Below are positions 60,601 through 64,000 of a DNA stretch of 64,000 nt, one piece after another. The notes under the pieces were generated by a model. That model saw nothing but the letters and a program-made list of their open reading frames with translations, was not told the DNA's origin and ran no database searches. The stretch's first letter is position 1. Each line of letters begins with the position of its first letter. The stretch is from contig JASEVX010000003.1 in the NCBI GenBank assembly GCA_031761405.1, positions 18,562,489 to 18,626,488 of the forward strand, in the 5' to 3' direction. Origin of the DNA: Serripes groenlandicus (lineage: Eukaryota; Mollusca; Bivalvia; Cardiida; Cardiidae). The translations under genes and the position numbers were made by a program.

Positions 60601-63414
60601 TTGGGTGAAATCCATTTTCGAATGGAGACATTTTTGACATCAAATCAATAACATAGATTAAGTTCAAATGAAATCGATTTCTATTTATTTTTCGGAATTA
60701 AACGGCGAGATTTCTAAGGTCAAATTTAGTAAAATACTTTAATTAGAAACGGAAATGTTTTTTAACATATCCGATGAATTTTCCAATAAGAAAAGTCATC
60801 CTTAAAAATCAGAAATCGAATTCACTTAATTTTCGTTAAACTACATAAGTATGTACTAAGCTGAGATTGTTACGGAATTTTTGCACTGTAGCCTAGCATA
60901 TCAATATTTATTAACTTCATTAGTGTTAATAAACGATGGATCGTTTAATTAAAAAACATCTTTGGAAGATTGAATTGACATATTTTCTCACCTGTCAGAC
61001 CTAGCCGATTTGGCTCGCCGGAGCTATACCGGAGTACACATTTGGCTATTTTCGGTGATCGGTACTAGAACGGCAGGGCAACGGTATCACATCGCTAAGA
61101 ACGGTAGTACATCGTCAGGACATCGTCAGAACATCGGCGAGAAGATTAGCAATGGCGGGCGACGGTATAACATTTTGAACATGATCAAACATTTCTGCCG
61201 GAGCGAGCAACGGAACTACAACGGCAGTGCTCCGGTATGGCTTTGTTAATGTCGGTAGAGCACCGGTAGCGCCCAGTAATGGTTCGGCGGCTCTCCGGTG
61301 GCATCAATATGTACTGTAATTGTACATGTCGAGGGCTTGGCGTGAAACGGTTGTAACTTAAATTGGTATTTTTTTTCCAAGGTTAATCACCTCGCCATAA
61401 AGTCTTTATAAGCGTTAAATCATTTTTCTTGGTAAAACAATGGAAATTTAGGTGCCGAGCAATGTTCTGAGCAATGGCACATAAATTTGCATTATTTACA
61501 AAGAGGTCAAAATTGCCTCTAAATCAGGGTTTTCTAAATAGGTTTTTAGTTACAACTGTTTCACACCAAGTCCTCGATATATGATACCGTAGTCCTGCCG
61601 ATGTACTACTAACGAGGTACTACTGTTCTTTGCGATGTGATACAGCACTACATCGCTATTGTTACGGCCAATTGTAGTTTTGCAAAGTGCTTTCTCGATG
61701 GAGCTCCGCCGATTACCTCGCCGTTGTCAATTGTGTGCTCAGGTTTAGTCCCGCCGAGGTACATCGGTAGCGTGTGACATGCCCTTAATAAATTGTACTG
61801 CTCACTATAAGTAGCATGGCTACATTACCATTTAAACACATGAGGTGAAAGCCAAACAATATATAATATACTATTCTTAACCTTACATGTTTATGACATT
61901 TCAAAACTCGAGACCCGAAAAAAAGTATTATTGATATGTTCATCTGAGTACCTACTTTAGAAGTCTCTTGAAGTTTGACCCTGGGCGTATTCTGATTGCC
62001 CTTACGTACACTGCACGTGCACCTCAGGACGTTATGTATTTTGCTAATGGTCAAAGGGAAGTAAATCATTTTACATAGGCGACCATTACAGCATTATGGG
62101 TTATGGTTCGTTACTAGCAAATCAATTAACACATATACCTATATCAAACTAAAGTTCATTCTTAGAACTACCAAAAAAGCAAAACAAACCCACATGTCCA
62201 CCGTTTTTATACAGAGCTAGGAGGTTAAATCAAAGGTGACCCCTATCCCGCACTGAATTTTACTTTCAATTTCAGAAAATACAGCATGTTCTGAAAATGG
62301 CTATTAGAGTGTCAACATAGCTAAAAGCGAACACTATTTTGGTTATAAATCAGTCAGAGGTTATTCAACTTTATAAAAATCACTTTCAACTTTCAACAAA
62401 ATCATTATTGTCCAATGGGAGCCAACCTCAGTCTTATATATTCACCTGAAATTGATTTACTTCCCTTTGACCTAATGATGTTGAGTGCATATGATCGGCG
62501 CTCTATGAAAAACAACCATTCGGCATCTCCGAACAATGTCGAGCCAGATCAGCCAGCTCATACGCACTATCTGTTCTGGCTCTGCGCTATTCACCAGTAA
62601 ATTAGTAACCATTTGGATTATTAGAATGGATTCACGGGCAACCCTCACGTTTAACCCTTTTCCCACCTGCAGACGCATGTTGACGAGTTAGCAGCAGACG
62701 ACATGAGCAAGTTCTCCTTTGGCCACAATGTTTTCAACTTTATTTAACAATTAACTGATCTTTTATGGAGATTTTTCAGGTTTTTGTCACTATGTTACCA
62801 AAGTCGTCTGCTGAAAGTGTTGTATGCAGGGACGTATCTCCCTTTAGGGACTGTAAGCACGTGCCTACACAGTTTTTCTAAAAAAGCTCCAAAATACAGC
62901 TGCGGCGATACACATCTGCGTAATGTATCGACCAGATCGGCCTGTGCTGTCCGCGCAGACTGGTCCGGCCGACACATTCCGTCTAAGGGCGGGTAGATAG
63001 AGTAGTGATTCCTGAAACAGAAAATACACAGGAGGCGAAAAGTGTCTATCCGGGTACGCCTGTGTGGCATGCTTAGGCTGATCCGGGTCGATACATTACG
63101 CAGAGTCCACAATGTTGATTTTCTCACGAGAAGGCCTACACATTGTTTATTGCCAAGCTACGCACCTGGTATGTGGGAAAGGGTTATTAATTACGTTAGG
63201 GTTGATTGTCCTGGAGCACCGATCATATGTATACAGTTTTAAATATAGCTTGTAAAATGATAGTTTTATAGTACTATTATGACATGTTTAACACGCTGAC
63301 AACCCCTTCCACAGGGGGGAATGTACGTTTTTCAGCTTTTTGACTACTACTCGGTTAGCCGAACGATCTTCGTGATTGCCTTGATAGAAATGATCACCGT
63401 CTCGTATGTTTATG
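36433..63414 (+). CDS. SLC6-family Na+/Cl- coupled transporter, spliced, 10 exons seen, 3' end outside window
   Basis: Joining 36433-36619, 41710-41841, 42855-43140, 44657-44789, 45892-46026, 47682-47785, 51373-51497, 56104-56216, 57378-57515 and 63315-63414 gives one open frame of 484 codons with every intron GT-AG and in phase. It reads as an SLC6 plasma-membrane symporter of the GABA/taurine/glycine type: TM1 with GLGNVW (N49), TM2 with FLEVSLGQF, large EL2 with cysteines 147 and 156 and three N-glycosylation sequons, TM3 tyrosine 123, TM6 Q299 and S303, TM7 N335 and S339, TM8 D403-S404, TM10 D461. These match the family Na1, Na2 and chloride ligands, so Na+ and Cl- dependence is likely. 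The substrate cannot be read from sequence. Oddities: K52 replaces the usual external-gate arginine, and R467 replaces a small residue after the TM10 DYY. TM11-12 and the C-terminus lie past position 64000. Confidence 0.93.
36813..37885 (+). repeat. 82-bp tandem repeat, about 13 units (intron 1)
   Basis: Units run from GAGTTGAGAGAATATATGTG to TAGTAGATCCTCAT. Starts at 36895 and 36977 fix the step at 82 bp. The last three units share CTATGCATATTTTCGCAG, so the array has at least two sub-groups. It has no similarity to the neighbouring exon. Confidence 0.95.
37986..38630 (+). repeat. Distal cluster of exon 2 5'-edge copies
   Basis: At least six diverged copies of CCCATACTTTGTATG. Several have an intact TTTAGGAGCG acceptor edge (starts near 38006, 38293, 38407, 38519; a decayed one near 38182). 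Some extend to TGTATAAT, matching the real exon to about position 41752. Interspersed pyrimidine-rich stretches resemble polypyrimidine tracts. No frame stays open through the cluster. Confidence 0.85.
38904..38931. repeat. Perfect hairpin, first of an identical pair
   Basis: AAAGACCTAAT, a 5-nt AACAC loop, then ATTAGGTCTTT: an 11-bp perfect stem. The identical sequence recurs at about 40737-40763, bracketing the SAP-like ORF and the LINE fragment. Confidence 0.85.
39496..39801 (-). CDS. Small SAP-domain-like ORF, 101 aa
   Basis: The protein is strongly basic, with a lysine- and arginine-rich N-terminal two thirds. Residues about 66-97 ([20 protein letters not shown] and onward to KEKIIELI) resemble a SAP helix-turn-helix, a DNA-binding module. 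The ORF ends with a lysine run. It lies inside the 38.6-41.5 kb insertion, antisense to the SLC6 gene, so it is most likely element-encoded or a gene relic. No promoter or splice signals were identified. The SAP call rests on pattern only. Confidence 0.45.
   Translation of the reverse strand: MEIGHLSKISRNKRRYNKRDSNYWTVQTAEMNKNKKRKIQDELKQAEVDYREVQDNQDSSGKSLNESSIPELKLILKKLGVSTKLRKKEKIIELIHCTKKK
39929..40276 (+). pseudogene. 3' end of a non-LTR retrotransposon ORF2 (fragment)
   Basis: The ORF contains [20 protein letters not shown] followed by a leucine/arginine-rich stretch, then a helical tail ending [14 protein letters not shown]. In many mollusc LINE proteins the C-terminus has a C..C...H.L..CP.Y..LR zinc-knuckle-like block just like this. 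No RT or endonuclease domain is present, so it is a 5'-truncated scrap within the 38.6-41.5 kb insertion. Confidence 0.5.
40736..40763. repeat. Perfect hairpin, second of an identical pair
   Basis: Same 11-bp stem and AACAC loop as at 38904, in the same orientation, 1.83 kb away. Confidence 0.85.
41501..41709 (+). repeat. Four in-phase copies of the exon 2 acceptor and first codons (51-bp step)
   Basis: Acceptor-like AGs precede copies starting at 41506, 41557, 41608 and 41659; the real exon starts at 41710, so all five are exactly 51 bp (17 codons) apart. Each copy has a pyrimidine stretch, TTTTAG and a diverged GAGCGTTTTTAATCCCATAC. Read in the exon phase a unit gives [18 protein letters not shown] stop lies in the third unit, and a TAA sits at the junction of unit four with the real exon. 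Confidence 0.9.
41710..41841 (+). CDS. SLC6 transporter exon 2 (end of TM1, TM2)
   Basis: Encodes [20 protein letters not shown] and on through [20 protein letters not shown], the conserved TM2 and IL1 of SLC6. The acceptor is TTTAAG ending at 41709 and the donor is GTACGT at 41842; both junctions are phase 1. The acceptor is of the weak AAG class, and four upstream copies of the same exon start (41506, 41557, 41608, 41659) carry TAG acceptors. A TAA created by the AAG acceptor lies in the reading frame of the last upstream copy, so the 41710 acceptor is the one that gives an intact protein. Confidence 0.92.
41876..42110 (+). repeat. 39-bp tandem repeat, 6 units, just after exon 2
   Basis: ACTTGGTATGCGTTTTATTA recurs at 39-40 bp steps from 41879. 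Because 39 is a multiple of three, an antisense ORF with a 13-residue repeat stays open; this is a by-product. Confidence 0.93.
42151..42361. mobile_element. Family A MITE (intron 2)
   Basis: CTTAATCCTTTCCGACATAC to ATACATGGGAATGAGTTA, hairpin TTGCTCATAATTAGCAA. Confidence 0.87.
42376..42547 (+). mobile_element. 5'-truncated SINE with poly-A
   Basis: CAGGGTTGCGGGGATAGTAT, GGTGTCAGTACGCC and ATCGGCGTAAAGCACCAGAT are followed by about 20 A residues. Confidence 0.75.
42855..43140 (+). CDS. SLC6 transporter exon 3 (TM3 and extracellular loop 2)
   Basis: Encodes residues 107-201. TM3 includes [16 protein letters not shown], with Y123 aligned to the conserved TM3 tyrosine that closes the substrate pocket; D122 beside it is unusual, since YY is commoner there. 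EL2 has the [10 protein letters not shown] disulfide motif (C147, C156) and sequons N168-V-T, N174-M-T and N179-V-T, so this loop faces outside and is probably glycosylated. The exon ends in VTEFWE, the family's end of EL2. Acceptor TTTGTAG ends at 42854; donor GTAAGT starts at 43141, phase 2. Confidence 0.93.
43378..43545. mobile_element. Worn family A copy (intron 3)
   Basis: TTTAACCCTTTCCATGTCTG and ACATTGAGACAACGGTTTAA; right end not recognisable. Confidence 0.5.
44006..44487 (+). repeat. Dispersed repeat with open segment and terminal hairpin (copy 1)
   Basis: Matches 52772-53258. Contains an open stretch reading [20 protein letters not shown] and ends with hairpin GTCGCGGGCTTCTGCCCGGA plus GAC. 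Unknown element; lies in intron 3. Confidence 0.75.
44657..44789 (+). CDS. SLC6 transporter exon 4 (TM4, start of TM5)
   Basis: Encodes residues 202-246: [20 protein letters not shown] followed by the TM4 stretch ending [13 protein letters not shown], a near-invariant block of the GABA/glycine/taurine branch of SLC6. Acceptor TTTTAG ends at 44656; donor GTATGT starts at 44790, phase 0. Confidence 0.93.
44935..45115 (+). repeat. 63-bp tandem repeat, 3 units (intron 4)
   Basis: Three units begin ACAGGGGAGATAATCCGTAT and end near TTCCTATTGT, with about 95 percent identity by eye. Confidence 0.9.
45610..45690 (+). mobile_element. SINE 3' fragment
   Basis: TGAACTGGCCGCCGTGATAT and AACGGCGTTAAACCGTAATC then AATCAAACA, as at 24085-24168. 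Confidence 0.65.
45892..46026 (+). CDS. SLC6 transporter exon 5 (TM5, start of EL3)
   Basis: 45 codons, phase 0 at both ends: [20 protein letters not shown] then [20 protein letters not shown]. This matches TM5 and the RGxTLxGAxxGIxFY loop of the family. Acceptor TTAACAG ends at 45891; donor GTAAGA starts at 46027. Confidence 0.93.
46431..47535. mobile_element. Family B MITE with internally amplified tip
   Basis: Starts ATGAGCCGTCCCGCGATAAA and ends GTTTTCCCACGGAGAGGCTC. A normal copy is about 265 bp; this one is 1.1 kb because of the internal 43-bp array. Lies in SLC6 intron 5. Confidence 0.88.
46444..47335 (+). repeat. 43-bp tandem array grown from a family-B MITE tip, about 20 units
   Basis: The unit is CGTCCCGCGATATAACCAAC plus ATTGTGGACTCTACGTATAG and TAT. 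It equals the first 43 or so bases of family B (TCCCGCGAGAAAACCAACAT, GTGGACTCTGCGTAAAGTAT). The array is entered from a B 5' end at 46431 and runs into the rest of the same B copy (CCCGGATCAGCCTAAACATG at 47324). Confidence 0.92.
47682..47785 (+). CDS. SLC6 transporter exon 6 (TM6)
   Basis: Encodes [20 protein letters not shown] then [14 protein letters not shown]. This is TM6 with Q299 and S303 (family chloride ligands) and the LGSYN motif. Acceptor ATACCAG ends at 47681; donor GTATAA starts at 47786, phase 2. The last coding bases and the donor are repeated downstream with donors at 47859 and 47932. Confidence 0.93.
47776..47995 (+). repeat. Triplicated exon 6 end and 5' splice site (73-bp step)
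   Basis: TCATACAGGTATAAACCAAA occurs with donors at 47786 (real), 47859 and 47932, exactly 73 bp apart. The rest of each unit (ACGATAATGACA, ACTACTAATT) is intron sequence copied with it. Using the second donor adds 73 nt, which shifts the frame. Confidence 0.9.
48338..48410 (-). tRNA. tRNA-Arg(UCG)-like copy 1, degenerate
   Basis: 73 nt read on the minus strand. The acceptor stem pairs (GGCCGCG with CGTGGTC), the T-loop is TTCGAGT and the anticodon loop is CTTCGAA, giving anticodon TCG. Two mismatches in the anticodon stem (TCGGA against TCAAA) and one in the D stem suggest a pseudogene. A T5 run follows on the minus strand. Confidence 0.7.
48745..48817 (-). tRNA. tRNA-Arg(UCG)-like copy 2, damaged acceptor stem
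   Basis: The anticodon arm is canonical (TCTGA CTTCGAA TCAGA) and the D arm is intact. The 5' acceptor strand is GACAGAG, which leaves two mismatches with CGTGGTC. A T7 run follows. Probably a pseudogene. Confidence 0.7.
48954..49026 (-). tRNA. tRNA-Arg-like copy 3 with anticodon changed to UAG
   Basis: Same body as its neighbours, but the anticodon loop is CTTAGAA, so the anticodon reads TAG (leucine codon CUA) in an arginine-type backbone. The T-loop is TCCGAGT, which breaks the usual TTC of box B, and the acceptor stem has one mismatch. Most likely a pseudogene. Confidence 0.65.
49502..49574 (-). tRNA. tRNA-Arg(UCG), intact
   Basis: Complete cloverleaf: acceptor GGCCGCG/CGTGGTC (two G-U pairs), D stem GCCT/AGGC, anticodon stem TCTGA/TCAGA with loop CTTCGAA (anticodon TCG), T stem GCGAG/CTCGT with TTCGAGT. 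No intron. A T4 run follows on the minus strand. Antisense within SLC6 intron 6. Confidence 0.9.
49909..49981 (-). tRNA. tRNA-Arg(UCG)-like copy 5, degenerate anticodon stem
   Basis: Anticodon loop CTTCGAA, but the stem is TCTGA against TCCAA with two mismatches, and D-stem position 10 is A, losing its pair with C25. Acceptor and T arms are intact. Likely a pseudogene. Confidence 0.65.
50132..50204 (-). tRNA. tRNA-Arg(UCG), intact apart from one G-U pair
   Basis: Identical to the 49502 copy except for TTAGA in the anticodon stem, which makes a G-U wobble. Anticodon TCG. A run of eight Ts follows on the minus strand, a good Pol III terminator. Confidence 0.85.
50689..50903. mobile_element. 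Family D MITE, full length (SLC6 intron 6)
   Basis: TTAACTCTTTCAGCGCCGAA and GTGGCGCTGAAAGAGTTAA ends. Central palindrome ACAGCTCGTTACGAGCTG. TTAA at each end fits a TTAA target. Confidence 0.9.
50972..51044 (-). tRNA. tRNA-Arg(UCG), intact
   Basis: Canonical cloverleaf matching the 49502 copy, anticodon TCG. A T7 run follows within a few bases of the 3' end on the minus strand. It sits about 330 bp before SLC6 exon 7 on the other strand. Confidence 0.9.
51373..51497 (+). CDS. SLC6 transporter exon 7 (TM7)
   Basis: Encodes the tail of R326, then [20 protein letters not shown] and [21 protein letters not shown]335 and S339 in NSFTS align with the TM7 Na1/chloride ligands. Acceptor TTTCAG ends at 51372; donor GTAATC at 51498 is a little weaker than the others. 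Phase 2 in, phase 1 out. Confidence 0.93.
51547..52022 (+). mobile_element. SINE split by a family-A MITE
   Basis: Head 51547-51632 (GGTGTAGTGGTTGAGCGTCT, box B GGGTACGATCC) and body 51861-52022 (TTAGCATTACGACTGACTGG, GAAGGCGGCGTAGAACGC) belong to one SINE. The MITE at 51631-51862 sits between, with TTAA at both joints. Confidence 0.8.
51631..51862. mobile_element. Family A MITE inside a SINE
   Basis: TTTAACCCTTTCCCTCATAC to TATATGAGGGAAAGGGTTAA, reverse orientation of the 20013 sub-type. Confidence 0.92.
52772..53258 (+). repeat. Dispersed repeat with open segment and terminal hairpin (copy 2)
   Basis: Open frame 52764-52967 includes [20 protein letters not shown], then [20 protein letters not shown]. 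It ends with hairpin GTCGCGGGCTTTTGCCCGGC plus GAC followed by TAATTA. Confidence 0.75.
53267..53635. mobile_element. Worn, interrupted family A copy
   Basis: TGCATCTGCAGCAGAAGAAA and ATTTCTCCATTTGCCATGAT at the left; TGTTGTATGTGGGAAAATGG at 53608. The unrelated middle could be an insertion. Confidence 0.5.
53729..53932. mobile_element. Family D MITE
   Basis: A perfect central hairpin of more than 35 bp (arms from GCAAACAATGCAGATTTCAG to AGCTCGT) and right end AATTCGGCAGTGAAAGGGTT. The left tip has decayed. Confidence 0.85.
54033..54196. mobile_element. Family A MITE, left tip lost
   Basis: GACGCTTTCTGACCCTTCTG to TTGTTGTATGTGGGAAAGGG. Confidence 0.78.
54277..54632. mobile_element. Family A MITE with a second A copy inserted in it
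   Basis: The outer copy begins TTTAAACCTTTCCCACATTC and resumes after 54573 with ACTGTTGTATGCAATATGTC. The inner copy 54385-54573 runs TTTAACCCTTTCCCATAAAC to TATGAGGGAAAGGGTTAA. Confidence 0.72.
54666..54792. mobile_element. Family A MITE, right third missing
   Basis: TTAACCATTTCCAACATACA through CAATTTCTCCTTCTGCCACA. It is followed by a 46-bp duplication with GGACACCGGAAATGTGGTAG (54811 and 54857). Confidence 0.8.
54810..54905 (+). repeat. 46-bp duplication
   Basis: ACACCGGAAATGTGGTAGCC and GTTTACGAGTAACAAGCCGG occur twice in order. Confidence 0.88.
55196..55382. mobile_element. Worn family A copy
   Basis: TTTAACCCTTTACCATATTT and GTTGAAAACATTGTAGCAAA, then CAATTTCTCCTATTGACGCA. Confidence 0.7.
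55528..55758. mobile_element. Family A MITE, full length
   Basis: TTAACCCTCTCCCTCATATA to GTCGTATGAAGGAAAGGGTT then AA. Confidence 0.9.
55816..56075. mobile_element. Family A MITE with internal 26-bp array
   Basis: TTAACCCTTAACCTCATACA at the left and GTAGGTGAAAAGGGTTAA at the right, 30 bp before exon 8. Confidence 0.87.
55838..55945 (+). repeat. 26-bp tandem repeat from family-A subterminal sequence, 4-5 units
   Basis: CAGACGACTTTTTGACGTCT plus CTAAAG repeated inside the A copy 55816-56075. Confidence 0.9.
56104..56216 (+). CDS. SLC6 transporter exon 8 (EL4, TM8)
   Basis: Encodes [20 protein letters not shown] (EL4 helix) and TM8 ending LLGLDSQ. D403 and S404 match the Na2 ligands in the LGxDSQ motif. 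Acceptor CTTAG ends at 56103; donor GTACGT starts at 56217, phase 0. A second copy of the exon end and donor follows 55 bp downstream. Confidence 0.93.
56208..56325 (+). repeat. Duplicated exon 8 end and 5' splice site (55-bp step)
   Basis: GGACAGCCAAGTACGTAT at 56208 is echoed by AGACAGCCAAGTACGTATTT at 56263. Both are followed by ATCTCCCC, ACAACATG and TTTGTAATTATA, so the unit holds 9 exon bases, the donor and about 45 intron bases. Donors are at 56217 (real) and 56272. Confidence 0.88.
56489..56524 (+). repeat. tRNA-Arg 5' half on the plus strand
   Basis: TAGCCGAATGGATAAGGCGT then CTGACTTCGA matches the D arm and anticodon arm of the cluster tRNAs and then stops. It is a truncated relic in intron 8, opposite in orientation to the cluster. 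Confidence 0.7.
57252..57300 (+). repeat. GAT then CTA trinucleotide microsatellites
   Basis: Nine GAT units are followed by ACTACTACTACTAATAA, in SLC6 intron 8. Confidence 0.9.
57378..57515 (+). CDS. SLC6 transporter exon 9 (IL4, TM9)
   Basis: 46 codons, phase 0 at both ends: [20 protein letters not shown], then [20 protein letters not shown]. This is the FVxVEGxxTxxxDxxP block and TM9 of SLC6. Acceptor TCAACAG ends at 57377; donor GTAAGT starts at 57516. Confidence 0.93.
57599..57787. mobile_element. Family A MITE (intron 9)
   Basis: GTTTACCCCTTCCAAAATAC to GTATCTGGGAAAGGATTAA. Confidence 0.83.
57804..58054. mobile_element. Family B foldback MITE (SLC6 intron 9)
   Basis: ATGAACCGTTCTACGAGAAA at the left; right arm to CAATGTTGGTTTTCTC, where it meets a composite fragment. 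Confidence 0.85.
58055..58301. mobile_element. Composite/B fragment adjoining the previous copy
   Basis: GCCCCTAAAATGCAGCTGCG is composite interior; it ends TTTTCTCGTGGGACGGCTCA. Confidence 0.78.
58809..58896. mobile_element. Family A left-end fragment
   Basis: GTTAACCCTTTTCTGCATGC to AGATTGTAGCAAAAGCGTAA. Confidence 0.75.
58983..59199. mobile_element. Family A MITE, full length
   Basis: TTTAACCCTTTCCCTCATAT to TCGTATGAGGGTAAGGGTTA. Part of the central hairpin is deleted. Confidence 0.9.
59245..59567. mobile_element. Two family A pieces joined
   Basis: A right half (CACAATGTTTTCCACTTTTA to GTCGTATGAGGGAAAAAGG) abuts a nearly full reversed copy (CCCTTTTCCTCATACGACAA to GTCTATATGAGGAAAAGAG). 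Confidence 0.82.
59625..60025 (+). repeat. 41-bp tandem array grown from a family-A MITE tip, about 9 units
   Basis: Unit AACCCTTTCTTACATACAAC then ATATCTGCAGCAGACGACTT. This is the first 41 bases of family A repeated head to tail, followed by the rest of an A copy (GAAAACATTTAGTTAATC to GAAATTGCTCATTATGAGC, ending about 60128). Confidence 0.92.
60229..60453. mobile_element. Family A MITE
   Basis: TGCTTTCCCTCATATAGACG to TCGTATGAGGGAAAGGGTTA; the left TTAAC is worn. Confidence 0.9.
60454..61003. other. Intron 9, nothing recognised
   Basis: AT-rich, no repeat family noted. Confidence 0.45.
61004..61775. repeat. Degenerate long inverted repeat, interrupted by a family C copy
   Basis: The left arm has GTATCACATCGCTAAGAACG and GTAGTACATCGTCAG; the right arm read inverted has GTATCACATCGCAAAGAACA and GTAGTACCTCGTTAG. 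Arms are roughly 150-185 bp. The region is unusually rich in CGG/CCG. Confidence 0.7.
61328..61579. mobile_element. Family C foldback MITE inside a larger foldback
   Basis: CGAGGGCTTGGCGTGAAACG to GTTTCACACCAAGTCCTCG. It sits between the two arms of the inverted repeat at 61004-61775. Confidence 0.9.
61776..62650. other. Intron 9, nothing recognised
   Basis: No exon-like ORF flanked by splice sites and no known repeat. Confidence 0.45.
62651..63187. mobile_element. Family A MITE interrupted by composite copy 3
   Basis: Left part 62651-62826 (TTAACCCTTTTCCCACCTGC to GAAAGTGTTGTATG) and right tip 63169-63187 (GTATGTGGGAAAGGGTTA). Confidence 0.88.
62827..63168. mobile_element. Composite element (copy 3, reverse), inserted in a family-A MITE
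   Basis: CAGGGACGTATCTCCCTTTA at the left and GCCAAGCTACGCACCTG at the right. GTATG lies on both sides (62822-62826 and 63169-63173), and the flanks join to the normal 3' tip of family A. Confidence 0.85.
63315..63414 (+). CDS. SLC6 transporter exon 10 (TM10)
   Basis: Encodes [20 protein letters not shown] and [15 protein letters not shown]461 is the TM10 external-gate aspartate. R467 stands where many relatives have glycine or another small residue. Acceptor TTCCACAG ends at 63314; donor GTATGA starts at 63415, phase 1. No further coding exon is visible to 64000, so the gene is cut by the window edge. Confidence 0.92.
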
Positions 63415-64000
63415 GTATGAACAGGCATATTCGTGTGTCTTATACACACATATGTATACACACATATATAATTATCTTCTATTTTATAAACATCTCACCA
63501 GTTATTATCCATGAACTGATTTGTTATCAAGTCTATATATATGCAGTAAGGTAGCCAGCTGCCTGGGAAGAAATGCTGTGTGGTACTGGTTCGAGAGAGC
63601 CAGGAAACGCATGGTTATGTGGCAACTGGCAACCGTGATTTAATGGATTTACTGTTTGAAACAATCGCGGGTCGACTACTGGTTCAGTATCCAGGAAGTA
63701 GAAGTCGAGAGGGAACTTGTTTCACAGTCGATTTGAAATAACTGTTTCTAAATATAGAGACATGTTTTGACGGGTTATTGATGTCTCCAGTGAACTTATT
63801 AAAATTACAAAAAGAAGATAATTTGCTATATTATGATATTCAGATATGTTTTGAAAAGTTTGTCTAAAATTGCTTAAAGAGATTGATGGTTAAGCTAGTT
63901 AATTAAGGCTGTGATTAAAATTGTGCGTGTCTGATAAGAAAATCCACTAGGGAAATAAATGTCTTTTTTCTAAAATGGACAGCGTCTACTACATGCACTT
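63415..64000 (+). other. Start of SLC6 intron 10
   Basis: Donor at 63415, ACACATA repeats near 63440-63470, then a SINE fragment. No coding sequence for TM11 before the window ends. Confidence 0.6.
63575..63745 (+). mobile_element. SINE body fragment
   Basis: TGGTACTGGTTCGAGAGAGC, CAGGAAACGCATGGTTATGT and GGTTCAGTATCCAGGAAGTA match the bodies at 24045 and 10360. Confidence 0.6.

Noticed and set aside
61010..61249. 79-codon ORF in the CGG-rich region
   Set aside because: Lies within an inverted repeat; codon pattern follows the repeat motifs.

Overview
The window looks like nuclear DNA of a marine or freshwater invertebrate, most likely a bivalve mollusc. The sequence shows one intron-rich animal gene with 55 bp to 6 kb introns, AT-rich background, very dense foldback MITEs, tRNA-derived SINEs with (TCAA)n or poly-A tails, non-LTR reverse-transcriptase scraps, and the tandem GGTCACTAGG repeat that I associate with bivalve genomes. 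The phylum is inferred from repeat style; no species is claimed. Nothing here is prokaryotic.

The only gene I can support with confidence is on the + strand from 36433 to beyond 63414: an SLC6 (sodium/chloride-dependent neurotransmitter transporter family) gene. Ten coding exons join in phase (1,453 nt, 484 codons) and cover the N-terminus through TM10. The last roughly 120-150 residues lie past the window. Intron 6 carries an antisense cluster of seven tRNA-Arg(UCG) genes or pseudogenes (48338-51044).

Left of the gene (1-36 kb) there is no intact protein gene. It holds LINE RT scraps (about 2 kb), a broken copy of a multi-copy invertebrate gene family (15.2-16.9 kb, minus), arrays of tRNA-like units (11.9-13.1 kb and 35.5-35.95 kb), a 145-bp-period array (21.5-23.2 kb), a 44-bp array (25.2-25.96 kb), and a 4-kb, 43-bp minisatellite (30.7-34.73 kb) with a 17-unit higher-order period.

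Four foldback/MITE families recur throughout. A: TTAACCCTTTCCC ends, about 220 bp, 30-odd copies or fragments. B: ATGAGCCG ends, about 250-270 bp. C: CGAGGGCTTGGCG ends, about 250 bp. D: TTAACYCTTTCAGC ends, about 210 bp. A fifth composite element carries CAGGGGCGTAGC ends outside a B core.

The most unusual signal is repeated tandem amplification of short functional edges. The acceptor and first codons of SLC6 exon 2 are copied four times at an exact 51-bp step just upstream of the real exon, with more copies 3 kb further up. The exon 6 donor is present three times at a 73-bp step, and the exon 8 donor twice at a 55-bp step. MITE tips and tRNA-like units have been amplified in the same way.
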